Part shown: piece by piece, positions 1 to 7,875 of the stretch
Layout: each line of letters starts with the position of its first letter
Position numbering within the stretch: the first letter of the stretch is position 1
Origin: CAG-390 sp003523225
GTDB taxonomy: Bacteria; Bacillota; Clostridia; Oscillospirales; CAG-272
Assembly: GCA_902461815.1 (NCBI GenBank)
Contig: CABPZE010000003.1
Coordinates: 1 to 64,000, forward strand
Direction of reading: 5' to 3'
Length of the DNA stretch: 64,000 bases
Program-made: the position numbers and the translations under genes
The notes under the pieces: generated by a model
The model's database searches: none
What the model was told of the DNA's origin: nothing
The model's input: the letters and a program-made list of their open reading frames with translations, nothing else

Positions 1-115
1 GACTATTGTGCGGCATGACTTTGTCCTCCTCATCCTCTTCTCACACTGGAGAAGGTGGCAGCCGTAGACTGACGAATGCGGAGAGCAGCATAAAGCTGTA
101 CATAATCAATTGTTA
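1..115. repeat. Copy of a dispersed repeat (one arm, cut by window edge)
   Basis: Bases 1-55 are nearly identical to the reverse complement of 6842-6895, with only a few substitutions. Read on the minus strand this gives a Shine-Dalgarno-like GAGGATGAGGAGGAC, then ATG and codons for P-H-N-S before the window ends. The stretch around 95-112 (ctgtacataatcaatt) also resembles 6821-6836 (ctgcacataataattt), so the copy probably continues inward to about 115. No transposase is seen nearby. Confidence 0.6.
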
Positions 116-316
116 AAAACCGTGGAATATTGTTTTTGGGCGGCTTTATTATTCACAGACTGCATTGATGTATGAGTTTAGAATTTCATTCAATCAAATT
201 GTGCTCCGGGGAAATTTTACAACCGCACAGATGAATTGCAATGACTCACAAAAATAGAATTTGCATACAAACCGGCGATACCGGCGCACAAAAGTGCGCC
301 GGTATCGCCGCATATT
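116..316. other. Non-coding stretch before the DUF898 gene
   Basis: Apart from the terminator hairpin at 273-310, this AT-rich stretch shows no supported gene or promoter. Confidence 0.5.
273..310 (-). terminator. Intrinsic terminator-like hairpin of the DUF898 gene
   Basis: A perfect 17-bp stem (273-289 with 294-310) closes on an AAAA loop, directly after the stop codon of the minus-strand DUF898 gene. Only a short T-rich run follows on the minus strand. Confidence 0.75.
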
Positions 317-619
317 TCAGGCTTTGAAGTGGGTGTGCTTGACCACCCATTTTTTCATATTGATATTGAGCCAGAAGGAATAAATACCTATTGTGATGAT
401 GGTAAGCAGCATCCATTTGATATATGTTCCGAAAAGCTGACCGCCCGTGCCGTCAAAGGTGAGCTGTTTTCCGTCAAGCACGGTGTGCGACGCGATCCAG
501 CGCTCCTTAAAGCACACCGCCCATGGAGCGCCGATGCCGAGCGTGATCAGAGTTATTAGGAACTGTACCAGATTCACCCCGATAAGACCGAGAAGTCCGC
601 CGTTAAATTTTGATTCCAT
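317..619 (-). CDS. DUF898 (YjgN-like) small membrane protein
   Basis: A 100-residue protein beginning MESKFNGG. It has two hydrophobic segments (about residues 10-35 and 64-85) separated by a polar loop with KERWIASHTVLDGKQL and a downstream FDGTGGQLFGTYIKW. That arrangement of F-x-G-x-G-x-L-F and membrane helices is typical of one DUF898 unit; full-length family members usually carry two or three units, so this is a single-unit member. I chose the ATG at 619 because GAGGAGG lies about 11 nt upstream; an earlier in-frame start would include the ribosome site in the coding region. The family's function is unknown and the protein is presumably an inner-membrane protein. A TATAAT-like box at 679-684 could be its promoter, but the -35 is poor. 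Confidence 0.75.
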   Translation of the reverse strand: MESKFNGGLLGLIGVNLVQFLITLITLGIGAPWAVCFKERWIASHTVLDGKQLTFDGTGGQLFGTYIKWMLLTIITIGIYSFWLNINMKKWVVKHTHFKA

Positions 620-1076
620 GTTATGTTTATCCCTCCTCAAAAGATCATTCAGCACTTGCGTGCAGATCTGTTTTTTTCATTATATGAGTACAGAAGCGCG
701 CCCTTTCGCTCCCAAAGGTTTTTCGATGGCTCAGCACGCCTGTAAGCCGGAGTTTATCCGCAGGTAATTGCAGAAGTACCTTTTCATGTTGAACTGTCGC
801 CGCGCAAATTCCCATTTGTTGCACGTTTACTGTTCTATCGCAGGATCGTGGATCTTTCTGCCGCGAATACGAAAATGCCCGAACATATTTTTCTCTGCCC
901 GGGCATTTTCTTTCATTCAGATAACAGCTCGCACAGGCTCCCTCGGCGGCAGACTGCTTACCGGGACAACACACCCTCCTGCAATGTCCTCCGCACGAAT
1001 GGCGGCTTTCATGCCTTCGATATCTTACTGTCTTATGAACACCCGACCATTACGCCGGGGCACTCTGAATTAATGA
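620..1076. other. Intergenic region with one hairpin, no gene supported
   Basis: Several open frames cross this stretch on both strands, but none has a convincing ribosome site or recognisable protein. It holds a hairpin at 872-909 and a possible -10 box at 679-684 for the DUF898 gene. Confidence 0.5.
872..909. terminator. Possible bidirectional terminator
   Basis: A 10-bp stem (aaaatgcccg with cgggcatttt) has an 18-nt loop containing a T-run. It sits about 170 nt after the stop of the minus-strand surface protein gene. The stem ends in AAAA/TTTT, so it could work in either direction. Confidence 0.45.
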
Positions 1077-2462
1077 TTATTTTCTTTTAATAACGATCGC
1101 GCTGCCAAGCAGAGCTACAAGTGCCACGGCTCCGATCGCTGCCGATGAACCGCATCCGGATTTTCCGGCAGGCTCTGTCGTCTCGGCAGACGTTGCGGGA
1201 GCATCCGTGACCTCAGGTGCATTTGTGGCAGGCTCGGTCTGCTGAGGCTTCGCCTCGGTTACCGCCGCGGTGGTGACGGGAGCTTTTGTGGTTTCGGGAG
1301 CGGTGGTCTCAACCTTCTTGAGTCTTTCGGAGATACCGGCAACAAAAGCGTCAACTATCGGCTGTCCGACCACAGTCAGAGGAGCCATGAATATCTGGTC
1401 AACACCGGTGTTTCCCGAGCCCTGATCGCCGACATAAAGCACGTCGTTTACAACTCTGACTCCGACAAGTGAGTTCACACCGTCAAAGAAAAATGAATCG
1501 CAGCTCACATTCACGTTATCCGCAGTCAGCTTGATGGTCTCAATAAGCGCAAGAGAGGCTTTATCGTACACGCAGATGCAGGTGGGGCTTGACTGGCTGG
1601 TCACGATAACGTAGCCTTCCCACACGGTCACGGCATAGCCCTTGTTCTGCGATACGGTGTTCAGCACCTTCTTGCCGTCCTCGGAAAGGACCATGAGACC
1701 GGAATCGGAATCGCTGACAAAGCCCATGTAAATGGTACCGTCAACGTCAACGTCAAGATAGTTGCCCTCTTTCAGCTTGTAGGGGGAGGACTGGAGATTT
1801 ACACGTCCGCCGTCGCCGAAGGTGGTATCAAGCACCGGAGCGGCAGGATCGGTAACATCAAATCTGTAAAGGTAGTCAACGTCATAGTTCACGATTATGT
1901 ACATATAGTATCTGCCCGCCAGCTCGCGCACGGCAACGCCGTTGATACCGGTCTTGGTGGAGTCATCGGTCTCGATAAATACCTCACGGTATACTTCCTT
2001 GAGCCAACCGTCGCTGCCCTTTTCGTCGTACTTTACTACGGCAAAGGAAGCAAACGACTTGTTTGAACGGCTGGCAAGACCGACATAGAGATATCCGCGG
2101 TCGTCTGTCGCCATTCCTTTAGGATAAGAGATCGAAGCACCGTCTTTTTCAACGTGAACGTAAGTTCCGGCAAGTCTGCCGGTCTTGGCGTCAAACATCT
2201 CAACAGCGGAGGTTCCGCCCGGATTGAGGTATCCGCCGAAAACATATGAGCCGTCTGCTGCAACCGCAAAGCCGCGCATATTGTACTGTCCGTGGCCAAG
2301 ACTGCCGCCGATATCGTCGTCGCCGAAGTTGTAGCCGCTCGCTGTCTGAGTAAGGATGCTGAACTTGATATCCTTCCAGATATCATCGGCGGCAGATGCG
2401 CCGACGCACATCGCCGAAAGGAGCATCAGACACACAAGAACACAGGCAAAGATTCGTTTCAT
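1077..2462 (-). CDS. Secreted beta-propeller-like surface protein with SGCGS C-terminal tail
   Basis: A 461-residue protein. Residues 1-25 form a signal peptide (MKRIFACVLVCLMLL, cleavage near ASAAD). Residues about 26-370 contain repeated segments such as GFAVAADGSYVFGGYL, YPKGMATDDRGYLYVGLA and NYLDVDVDGTIYMGF, which look like NHL/propeller blades. A Thr/Pro/Glu-rich linker follows (about 385-430). The end is GKSGCGSS, a hydrophobic helix and KRK. This tripartite tail resembles processed C-terminal sorting signals with an invariant Cys. AGGAGG lies 9 nt upstream of the ATG. The gene follows aspS by 83 bp on the same strand. The substrate or partner cannot be read from the sequence. The same KSGCGS tail ends the protein at 34797-36329. 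Confidence 0.75.
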   Translation of the reverse strand: MKRIFACVLVCLMLLSAMCVGASAADDIWKDIKFSILTQTASGYNFGDDDIGGSLGHGQYNMRGFAVAADGSYVFGGYLNPGGTSAVEMFDAKTGRLAGTYVHVEKDGASISYPKGMATDDRGYLYVGLASRSNKSFASFAVVKYDEKGSDGWLKEVYREVFIETDDSTKTGINGVAVRELAGRYYMYIIVNYDVDYLYRFDVTDPAAPVLDTTFGDGGRVNLQSSPYKLKEGNYLDVDVDGTIYMGFVSDSDSGLMVLSEDGKKVLNTVSQNKGYAVTVWEGYVIVTSQSSPTCICVYDKASLALIETIKLTADNVNVSCDSFFFDGVNSLVGVRVVNDVLYVGDQGSGNTGVDQIFMAPLTVVGQPIVDAFVAGISERLKKVETTAPETTKAPVTTAAVTEAKPQQTEPATNAPEVTDAPATSAETTEPAGKSGCGSSAAIGAVALVALLGSAIVIKRK

Positions 2463-2506
2463 AACAGTGATTTCCTCCTGAAAATATAATTTTTTGGTTA
2501 TATAAA

Positions 2507-2530
2507 CCTCTGCGCCCTCGCGCGCAAAGG
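2507..2530 (-). terminator. Weak hairpin between aspS and the surface protein gene
   Basis: A 9-bp stem (cctctgcgc with gcgcaaagg, one G-T pair) is followed on the minus strand by only three Ts. It may attenuate read-through from aspS into the downstream gene. Confidence 0.3.
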
Positions 2531-2545
2531 CAGGGTACTGTTTTT

Positions 2546-3832
2546 TTACGGGGTAAGTCTGTCGGGACCGCGGAAGAGGAACTGCGCCTCCTTGATGGAG
2601 ATGCCGAGGAAGAGCATTGTAAGTCTGTCAACGCCAACGCCAAAGCCTCCGTGAGGCGGGCAGCCGTAGCGGAAGAACTCGGTGTAGAATTTAACATCTT
2701 CAACAAGTCCCTTTTCGGCGGCGTTGGCACAAAGCTCGGCATAGCGGTGCTCGCGCTGTGCGCCGGAGGTTATTTCAACGCCGCGCCAGATAAGATCATA
2801 GCCCTGCGGCACGCCGTCCTTCCGCATATGATAGAAGGGGCGCTTGTCGGCGGCAAAATCGGTTACGAACAAAAACTCATGTCCGAACATCTCCTGCGCC
2901 AGACGGTAGGTAAGGCGCTCGGCGTCGGTGGTGAGGTCGCCCTTTTCGGATTCGGGAGCGGTATAACCGTATCTTGCTTCAAGCTCGCGGTAGATATCGG
3001 CAACACTCATTACCGGGAAGGGCTTGACGGGAACAACAGTGTCAAGACCGAAAAGACGCTTGATATCGTCGGCGTACTTCGGCACGACCTTTTCCATCAT
3101 ATCCGTTATCATATCCTCCTCGAACTTCATAACGTCGCGGAAGGAGTCAATATACGAAAACTCAAGGTCAAAGCCGGTAAATTCAGTCGCGTGCTTGCTG
3201 GTGTGCGACTTTTCGGCACGGAAAACAGGCGCCACCTCGAAAACGCGCTCAAAGCCCGCCGCCATAGCCATCTGCTTATAGAACTGAGGCGACTGCGCAA
3301 GATACGCGTCGCGGTCAAAGTAGCTGAGCTTGAAGACCTCCGCTCCGCTTTCGCTTGCCGCACCGATGATCTTGGGTGAGTGGAACTCAAGAAAATGGCG
3401 GTCGAGCAGAAACTGACGCATTGCCGCTACCATGTCTGTCTGGAGCTTGAAGATAAGCGTGTTGCGCTCGGTGCGCAGATCGACCCAGCGGTAATCAAGC
3501 CGGGAGTCTATCGCGGAGTCGGGCTTGATGGGCAGAGCATCCGCTATCGACTCGATGCGTATAGAGGAGGGAATGATCTCGATCCCGCCGAGCTTTACAT
3601 AGTCGTTTGCGACCGCCTCGCCCTCGATCGTGACCACCGAGTCAAGGGTGAGTCTGTCGACCTCAGCCGACATTTCGGCGCTTTTTTCCTTCTCCAGCGT
3701 CACCTGTATCTTTCCGGTGATATCGCGTATGACCAGAAAAGCCATTGTGCGCTTGTTGCGCAGATTTTCAACAAATCCCTGAATTTTAACCCTGCTGCCG
3801 GGAGTTACCTCGCTGATGTAAGTGCGTTCCAT
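2546..3832 (-). CDS. aspS: Aspartyl-tRNA synthetase, archaeal-type (possibly non-discriminating)
   Basis: A 428-residue class II aminoacyl-tRNA synthetase that charges tRNA-Asp, and perhaps tRNA-Asn, with aspartate in the cytoplasm. It has an N-terminal OB-fold anticodon-binding domain (about 1-100). Motif 2 is FRAEKSHTSKHATEF (about 204-218), and motif 3 is the C-terminal GGFGVGVDRLTMLFLG, ending in RGPDRLTP. The length, the lack of the GAD insertion of bacterial AspRS (about 590 aa) and the RLTP end mark the archaeal/eukaryal-type branch, which occurs in many Clostridia. If non-discriminating, the mischarged Asp-tRNA-Asn would need GatCAB, which is not in this window. An AsnRS is less likely but of related fold. 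A strong promoter lies at 3883-3911. Confidence 0.9.
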   Translation of the reverse strand: MERTYISEVTPGSRVKIQGFVENLRNKRTMAFLVIRDITGKIQVTLEKEKSAEMSAEVDRLTLDSVVTIEGEAVANDYVKLGGIEIIPSSIRIESIADALPIKPDSAIDSRLDYRWVDLRTERNTLIFKLQTDMVAAMRQFLLDRHFLEFHSPKIIGAASESGAEVFKLSYFDRDAYLAQSPQFYKQMAMAAGFERVFEVAPVFRAEKSHTSKHATEFTGFDLEFSYIDSFRDVMKFEEDMITDMMEKVVPKYADDIKRLFGLDTVVPVKPFPVMSVADIYRELEARYGYTAPESEKGDLTTDAERLTYRLAQEMFGHEFLFVTDFAADKRPFYHMRKDGVPQGYDLIWRGVEITSGAQREHRYAELCANAAEKGLVEDVKFYTEFFRYGCPPHGGFGVGVDRLTMLFLGISIKEAQFLFRGPDRLTP

Positions 3833-3882
3833 ATAAACCTCATAACAATAATAATATAAAGTATCGGATTGTAATTATTAAT

Positions 3883-3911
3883 ATTTTAACACACACGGCG
3901 ACAACTGTCAA
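3883..3911 (-). promoter_or_regulatory. Sigma-A promoter of aspS
   Basis: On the minus strand: TTGACA (3911-3906), 17-bp spacer, TAAAAT (3888-3883), about 50 nt upstream of the aspS start. Confidence 0.85.
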
Positions 3912-3942
3912 GTGTCCGCGGTGTTTTTATGCTCCGGCGTGC

Positions 3943-4875
3943 TTATTGCTGCGCCGGACCTACCGTTCTTTCAAGAAATTCAAGACTTGCCGCGCCGCCG
4001 TCAAGCCGCGCGCGTACTCCGATGGGCAGTACGGCATGGCGTGAGCCGTGTCCGAAGTCGTCGGTGTACACGACAGGTATCCCGAATCTGTCACCAAGCA
4101 GCCCCAGCCATGACGCAAGCGCCTCGGGCGGCTCTCCGCTGCCGTCATAGCAGCCGACGATAAGCCCGCGCACCCGCTTCATGAAGTCGTTCTGCCATAT
4201 CGTCGTCATATACGCGCTGTACGCGTCAAGGCGCGAAAACTTTTCGTGGTCCTCAATAAACAGTATATAATCCTCGCAGGGATCCCATGAAAAGGTGTTG
4301 CAGCCGAACATCATGGCAAAGTTGCGGGAATATCCGCCGATGAGTAAGCCCTCGCCCACCCCCGGACGTATGCTTTTCCAGCAGGAGTCGGAGCTGAAAA
4401 AGCGCGGCTCTCCGTTAATGAAATTCTCCTCGAATTGCAGATAGTTATAATACCGCATATCCGAAAATACCGCGGTGGACTGCCCGTAATAGGTGACAAG
4501 CCCCGTCATGGCGTATATTGCCTCAAGTATGGTCGTGCCGTCGCTGTAGCTGGTATATATCTTGGGATTTTTACGTATCGTCTCATAATCCAGCAACGGA
4601 AGCACCGCAGGCGCACCCTCGCCGCCTCCGAAAAGCACCATCCTGACCTCCGGGTCAGCCGCCATCTCGTTTATGTCGTCGGCGCGCTCGGCGTCCGACG
4701 CCGAAAAACCCCATGAATCGGCAAACAGATTTCTGCCGAGCTTTACTTTGAAACCCAGTCGCTCAAGCACGCTTACGACCCGCGTCTCTCCACCCGGCTT
4801 CACAATATGGCACGGGGAAACTATGCCTATCGTATCTCCGCGGCGCAGTCCGGGAGGTAAAATTCTTTCCATCAT
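3943..4875 (-). CDS. Peptidase S66 family LD-carboxypeptidase
   Basis: A 310-residue protein of the LdcA/MccF fold. LD-carboxypeptidases remove the terminal D-Ala from murein tetrapeptides during peptidoglycan recycling; MccF relatives cleave microcin-type nucleotide conjugates. The N-terminus GLRRGDTIGIVSPC is typical. The Ser nucleophile elbow is in YTSYSDGTTI (about residue 110), the Glu in FIEDHEK (about 210) and the His in FGHGSRHAVLPIG (about 280), so the Ser-Glu-His triad is present. There is no signal peptide, so it is cytoplasmic. An AAAGGA motif precedes tandem ATGs; I used the first. It lies upstream of aspS on the same strand, but aspS has its own promoter. The exact substrate cannot be decided. 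Confidence 0.85.
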   Translation of the reverse strand: MMERILPPGLRRGDTIGIVSPCHIVKPGGETRVVSVLERLGFKVKLGRNLFADSWGFSASDAERADDINEMAADPEVRMVLFGGGEGAPAVLPLLDYETIRKNPKIYTSYSDGTTILEAIYAMTGLVTYYGQSTAVFSDMRYYNYLQFEENFINGEPRFFSSDSCWKSIRPGVGEGLLIGGYSRNFAMMFGCNTFSWDPCEDYILFIEDHEKFSRLDAYSAYMTTIWQNDFMKRVRGLIVGCYDGSGEPPEALASWLGLLGDRFGIPVVYTDDFGHGSRHAVLPIGVRARLDGGAASLEFLERTVGPAQQ

Positions 4876-4922
4876 ATCTTTTCCTTTTCTCCGGAACCGT
4901 ATTTCCGGTCTGTGGTCTCGAT

Positions 4923-4951
4923 ATTATAATTATAATGCCAAGCGCCGTCAA
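4923..4951 (-). promoter_or_regulatory. Sigma-A promoter of the LD-carboxypeptidase gene
   Basis: On the minus strand: TTGACG (4951-4946), 17-bp spacer, TATAAT (4928-4923). A second TATAAT overlaps at 4934-4929 but has the wrong spacing. Confidence 0.8.
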
Positions 4952-5050
4952 AATCAAGCGCTTTGACAAAATTTACTCATCACGTGCGTTTTTTTCTTTC
5001 CCGATTACTGCAAAATGACCGTAACTCCCGTGCAATTGCAAAATCAGCTA

Positions 5051-5079
5051 TTGAAAATGCCGCGATCCTGTGATATAAT
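5051..5079 (+). promoter_or_regulatory. Sigma-A promoter of the mgtC-like pair
   Basis: TTGAAA (5051-5056), 17-bp spacer, TATAAT (5074-5079), with an extended TGTGA just before the -10. The expected start of transcription is near 5086, leaving a leader of about 77 nt with a small cccggatatatccggg hairpin. I see no full Mg2+ riboswitch. Confidence 0.85.
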
Positions 5080-5162
5080 TATATATCTATCAATTGAATG
5101 CCCGGATATATCCGGGGAGACAACGGTGTAAATACGCATCGGATGAAAGGAATGCTGTAAAA

Positions 5163-5864
5163 ATGGAATGGCTGTCTTCCGCGCTTGAATACCTGCGCGG
5201 AGCAAATCTCGCCGCCACTGCTTTTCGCCTTTTCCTGGCAATGCTGTTCGGCGGAATCATCGGTCTTGAAAGAGGACGCCGGCGTCGTCCGGCGGGCTTC
5301 CGCACACATATCCTCGTCTGCATGGGCGCGGCTCTTGCAATGAGCATCAGCCAGTATGTCGCGGTAACATTGGGTCAGACCACCGACGTATCACGTCTCG
5401 GCGCGCAGGTCATCAACGGCATCGGCTTTCTGGGCGCAGGCACGATAGTTGTCACGGGCAGTCAGCAGGTAAAGGGACTTACCACCGCCGCAGGTCTTTG
5501 GGCTTCCGCCTGCATGGGACTTGCCATAGGTGCAGGGTACTACGAGTGCGCACTGCTTGCCTGCTTTACAATATTCATTACAATAACGGTTCTCAACTAT
5601 GTTGAAAAGCTGCTTACGTCGCGCACCAAGAATATGAACATAAACGTAACGATGACCGAGGTCGGTGCAATTCCGGGAGTGCTGGATTCACTGCGCAGCA
5701 TGAACATAAAGATATTCGACGTTGAGATAACCAACGTACGCGACCTCAGGATAGAATCCCCCAGCGTAATTATTGAAATGAAGCTGCCGCGCCGTCGTCC
5801 GCACGCGGAGATCATCACCTCCATCGCAGAAATCGACGGAGTAATTTCGGTAGAAGAGCCGTAA
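5163..5864 (+). CDS. MgtC/SapB family membrane protein (first of a tandem pair)
   Basis: A 233-residue membrane protein. The N-terminal MgtC domain has about four helices and the family signatures RLFLAMLFGGIIGLERG, GFRTHILVCMGAAL, RLGAQVINGIGFLGAGTI and VKGLTTAAGLWASA. A C-terminal soluble domain (about 155-233) resembles the ACT-like tail of MgtC. MgtC proteins are linked to Mg2+ stress and, in some species, to control of membrane ATP synthase; the role in Clostridia is unclear. I chose the ATG at 5163 because AAAGGAA precedes it and it lies downstream of the promoter. It is 21 bp upstream of a paralogue, and a 36-bp exact DNA match (5466-5501 with 6177-6212) joins the two genes. Confidence 0.88.
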   Translation: MEWLSSALEYLRGANLAATAFRLFLAMLFGGIIGLERGRRRRPAGFRTHILVCMGAALAMSISQYVAVTLGQTTDVSRLGAQVINGIGFLGAGTIVVTGSQQVKGLTTAAGLWASACMGLAIGAGYYECALLACFTIFITITVLNYVEKLLTSRTKNMNINVTMTEVGAIPGVLDSLRSMNIKIFDVEITNVRDLRIESPSVIIEMKLPRRRPHAEIITSIAEIDGVISVEEP

Positions 5865-5885
5865 ATACAGAAGGGGGCTGTTAAT

Positions 5886-6575
5886 ATGTCTGAATTTATA
5901 CAGGTAATAAAAGGGACAGATATCATAGGAGTTGCGGTAAGGCTGTTTCTTGCCGTTCTTTGCGGCGGACTTATCGGGCTTGAGCGCGAAAGCAAGCGCC
6001 GTTCCGCCGGTTTCCGCACACATACTCTTATCTGCATCGGCGCAACGCTGACCACACTTACCGGTCAGTATCTTCTCGCGCGCGGCCTTTACACCGACCC
6101 GGCCCGACTCGGCGCGCAGGTCATAGCCGGAATGGGCTTTATCGGTGCGGGAGCAATAATCGTCACCTCACGCCGTCAGGTAAAGGGACTTACCACCGCC
6201 GCAGGTCTTTGGTCGTCGGCAATAATCGGGCTTGCAATAGGCACGGGGTATTATGAGGCTGCGCTGATCGCAGTAGCGCTTGTGCTCTTCTCTGAGATAA
6301 TTCTCTCAAAGCTTGAATACTTCATCATTTCCACCGCGCGCTCGATGAATATTTACGTTGAATTTTCGGAGATCGAAAACCTCAACGCGATCGTTGACGA
6401 AGTGAAAAAGCACAATATGACAATAGTTGATGTTGAGATAACCAAATCAAGACCGTCGCAGGGAATGCGCCCGAGCGCAATCCTTGCCCTGCAATTTAAA
6501 AAGAAGATCCCGCATGAAAATGTGATGACCTTTATCTCTGAGGTTCCCGGAGTGACCTCCGTCGAGGAGCTGTGA
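5886..6575 (+). CDS. MgtC/SapB family membrane protein (second of a tandem pair)
   Basis: A 229-residue paralogue of the preceding protein with the same plan. RLFLAVLCGGLIGLERES, GFRTHTLICIGATL, RLGAQVIAGMGFIGAGAI and VKGLTTAAGLWSSA mark the MgtC domain, followed by an ACT-like C-terminal domain ending PGVTSVEEL. The first copy ends IDGVISVEEP. AAGGGGG precedes the ATG, and the genes are surely co-transcribed, so the two proteins could form a heteromeric assembly (inference). A strong terminator follows at 6633-6671. Confidence 0.88.
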   Translation: MSEFIQVIKGTDIIGVAVRLFLAVLCGGLIGLERESKRRSAGFRTHTLICIGATLTTLTGQYLLARGLYTDPARLGAQVIAGMGFIGAGAIIVTSRRQVKGLTTAAGLWSSAIIGLAIGTGYYEAALIAVALVLFSEIILSKLEYFIISTARSMNIYVEFSEIENLNAIVDEVKKHNMTIVDVEITKSRPSQGMRPSAILALQFKKKIPHENVMTFISEVPGVTSVEEL

Positions 6576-6632
6576 CCCGCGACCCGCACCCGTATGTGAT
6601 CGGGATAACATACGAAAGTAACTGAACACATG

Positions 6633-6671
6633 AAAAACTGCCGTAAGCGCTTATGCTGACGGCAGTTTTTT
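6633..6671 (+). terminator. Intrinsic terminator of the mgtC-like operon
   Basis: A 12-bp stem aaaaactgccgt with acggcagttttt, followed by a T-run to 6671. An inner AAGCGCTT can extend the structure. Confidence 0.9.
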
Positions 6672-6689
6672 CTGTCGGGTATCAGCCCA

Positions 6690-6897
6690 AACAGACTATT
6701 GTACATCATTGTGTTGTCCTCCTCATCCTTTTCCCCCGCTGTCGATGGCTGACTGAATCCATTCTTCATCTGATACAAGTGAAGACACTATTAGACTTCA
6801 GTTTAGAAAACTGCACATAATAATTTGCAGGCACAAAAAGCCTTCTCCAGCGTGAGAAGAGGATGAGGAGGACAGAGTCATGTCGCACAATAGTCTG
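6690..6897. repeat. Inverted-repeat element with SD-ATG-NSLFG arms
   Basis: The left arm (about 6690-6738) and the reverse complement of the right arm (about 6842-6900) share aacagactattgt and tgtcctcctcatcct, with an imperfect match over roughly 48 bp. Read outward from the centre, each arm is a purine-rich ribosome-site stretch, then ATG and codons for an AC-AAT-AGT-CTG-TTY-GG core (N-S-L-F-G). The right arm also matches the window-start copy. About 200 bp with inverted ends and no transposase suggests a MITE-like or REP-like element. Confidence 0.55.
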
Positions 6898-6948
6898 TTC
6901 GGTCAAATAAACAACATAACAAAAGACCGCGTTTTACCGTGTGTTTGA
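6880..6948 (+). CDS. Putative 22-residue micro-ORF in repeat arm
   Basis: ATG follows GATGAGGAGGACAGAGTC at good spacing and encodes MSHNSLFGQINN, then ITKDRVLPCV and a stop. The two other repeat arms (left arm and window start) keep the SD, the start codon and the N-S residues. The left arm also keeps L-F-G with a silent TTC/TTT change and a CAC/TAC change. That hints at translation but three partial copies are little evidence. No function is known to me. Confidence 0.3.
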   Translation: MSHNSLFGQINNITKDRVLPCV

Positions 6949-7218
6949 CGGTTGTATCTCAAACCATACCCATTTCCGTATTGGCTGCCATTTGCCGTCT
7001 GCGGACGAGCAATGCTCGCACCTGCATTTTTTTATTTACATTCATTTAACATTCAATACAAAAAATCGCGGTACAATGGTAGTTGACCCATTTGACCGCA
7101 TTTTACAAACACATATCCATTTTACGATATTATCATATCACAAAAAGCGCGTCCTGTCAAGGGGTTTCGGTCGTTTTCTTTTGAATTTACATTTTATTCA
7201 CATTTAAGGAGGCAAAAT

Positions 7219-7875
7219 ATGCAGCAAAAAGATCAAGAGCGCAAAGCTCCTGCCGCGTCTTGGAAAAAAGCCGGTATACCCGGCTCGTCTCAGCCATCCT
7301 CATCCGATGCATCACGCCCCGCCGCGCTCCCTGTCGATCCGTTCTTTTTTCTGAAGCATAACGCCGTAAGCATCAAAGAAGCCGAAACCGCCTCGGAGCT
7401 GCTGGCGCTCAACTGCGAGACGCGGGAACACGGCTTGACGCTGACCGCAGAGGAAGCGCGTTCTCTTGCCGAAGCAGGCACCCGGGCGCTTGCCGACAAC
7501 CGCCGATTTGAGTTCGGAAGCAGCGCCCTGCCCATGCTGGCGCGCACCTTTGCCACCTCGCCTTATGTAAATCAGCGCGAGTGGTGCGAAACGCTTGCGC
7601 GGCTTTGCGATATTTTTTACCGCTTCAAATCCGAGACATATGAGCGCCTCGGCGATGTTGAGCTTACCGAAATAATGCGCGACGCCTTTGACGGAAGCTG
7701 TCACGGCTCGCTTGAGCTGCTTGAAGGGCGGGAGCTTGAGCGGATGGCGCGGCGGGTAAGATCGGGATACGTTCCGTCCACCGCGCCGGAGGATGACGCG
7801 CCGGACGACGTCGGCTTTGATTACGATGAAGGAGACGACGATGACGGATTTATGCCTCAAAGACAGCTTTTCTGA
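7219..7875 (+). CDS. DUF6323 family protein
   Basis: A 218-residue cytoplasmic protein. After a variable N-terminus rich in Ala/Ser/Pro (1-45), the conserved part reads GLTLTAEEARSLAEAGTRAL, FEFGSSALPMLARTFATSPY, RLCDIFYRFKSETYE and IMRDAFDGSCHGSLELLEG. I recognise this as the DUF6323 pattern found in many Clostridia. The C-terminus is unusually acidic (a run of D/E near 190-210). AAGGAGG precedes the ATG. The next gene, DUF6179, starts inside this one (35-bp overlap), a strong sign of a functional pair. The biochemical role is unknown. Confidence 0.78.
   Translation: MQQKDQERKAPAASWKKAGIPGSSQPSSSDASRPAALPVDPFFFLKHNAVSIKEAETASELLALNCETREHGLTLTAEEARSLAEAGTRALADNRRFEFGSSALPMLARTFATSPYVNQREWCETLARLCDIFYRFKSETYERLGDVELTEIMRDAFDGSCHGSLELLEGRELERMARRVRSGYVPSTAPEDDAPDDVGFDYDEGDDDDGFMPQRQLF

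Larger units (their letters stand above)
6672..7218. other. Intergenic region holding an inverted-repeat element
   Basis: About 550 bp lie between the MgtC terminator and the DUF6323 gene. The first part is the inverted-repeat element at 6690-6897 and a 22-codon micro-ORF. The AT-rich remainder (6950-7210) must carry the promoter of the DUF6323/DUF6179 pair, but I found no -35/-10 pair with good spacing. Confidence 0.6.

Noticed and set aside
5080..5162. Possible Mg2+ or Mn2+ riboswitch before the mgtC-like pair
   Set aside because: The leader is only about 77 nt with one short hairpin, too short for an M-box, and no conserved yybP-ykoY core could be seen.
7094..7140. Promoter of the DUF6323/DUF6179 pair
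   Set aside because: TTGACC and TATTAT-like pieces exist but no pair has 16-18 bp spacing.
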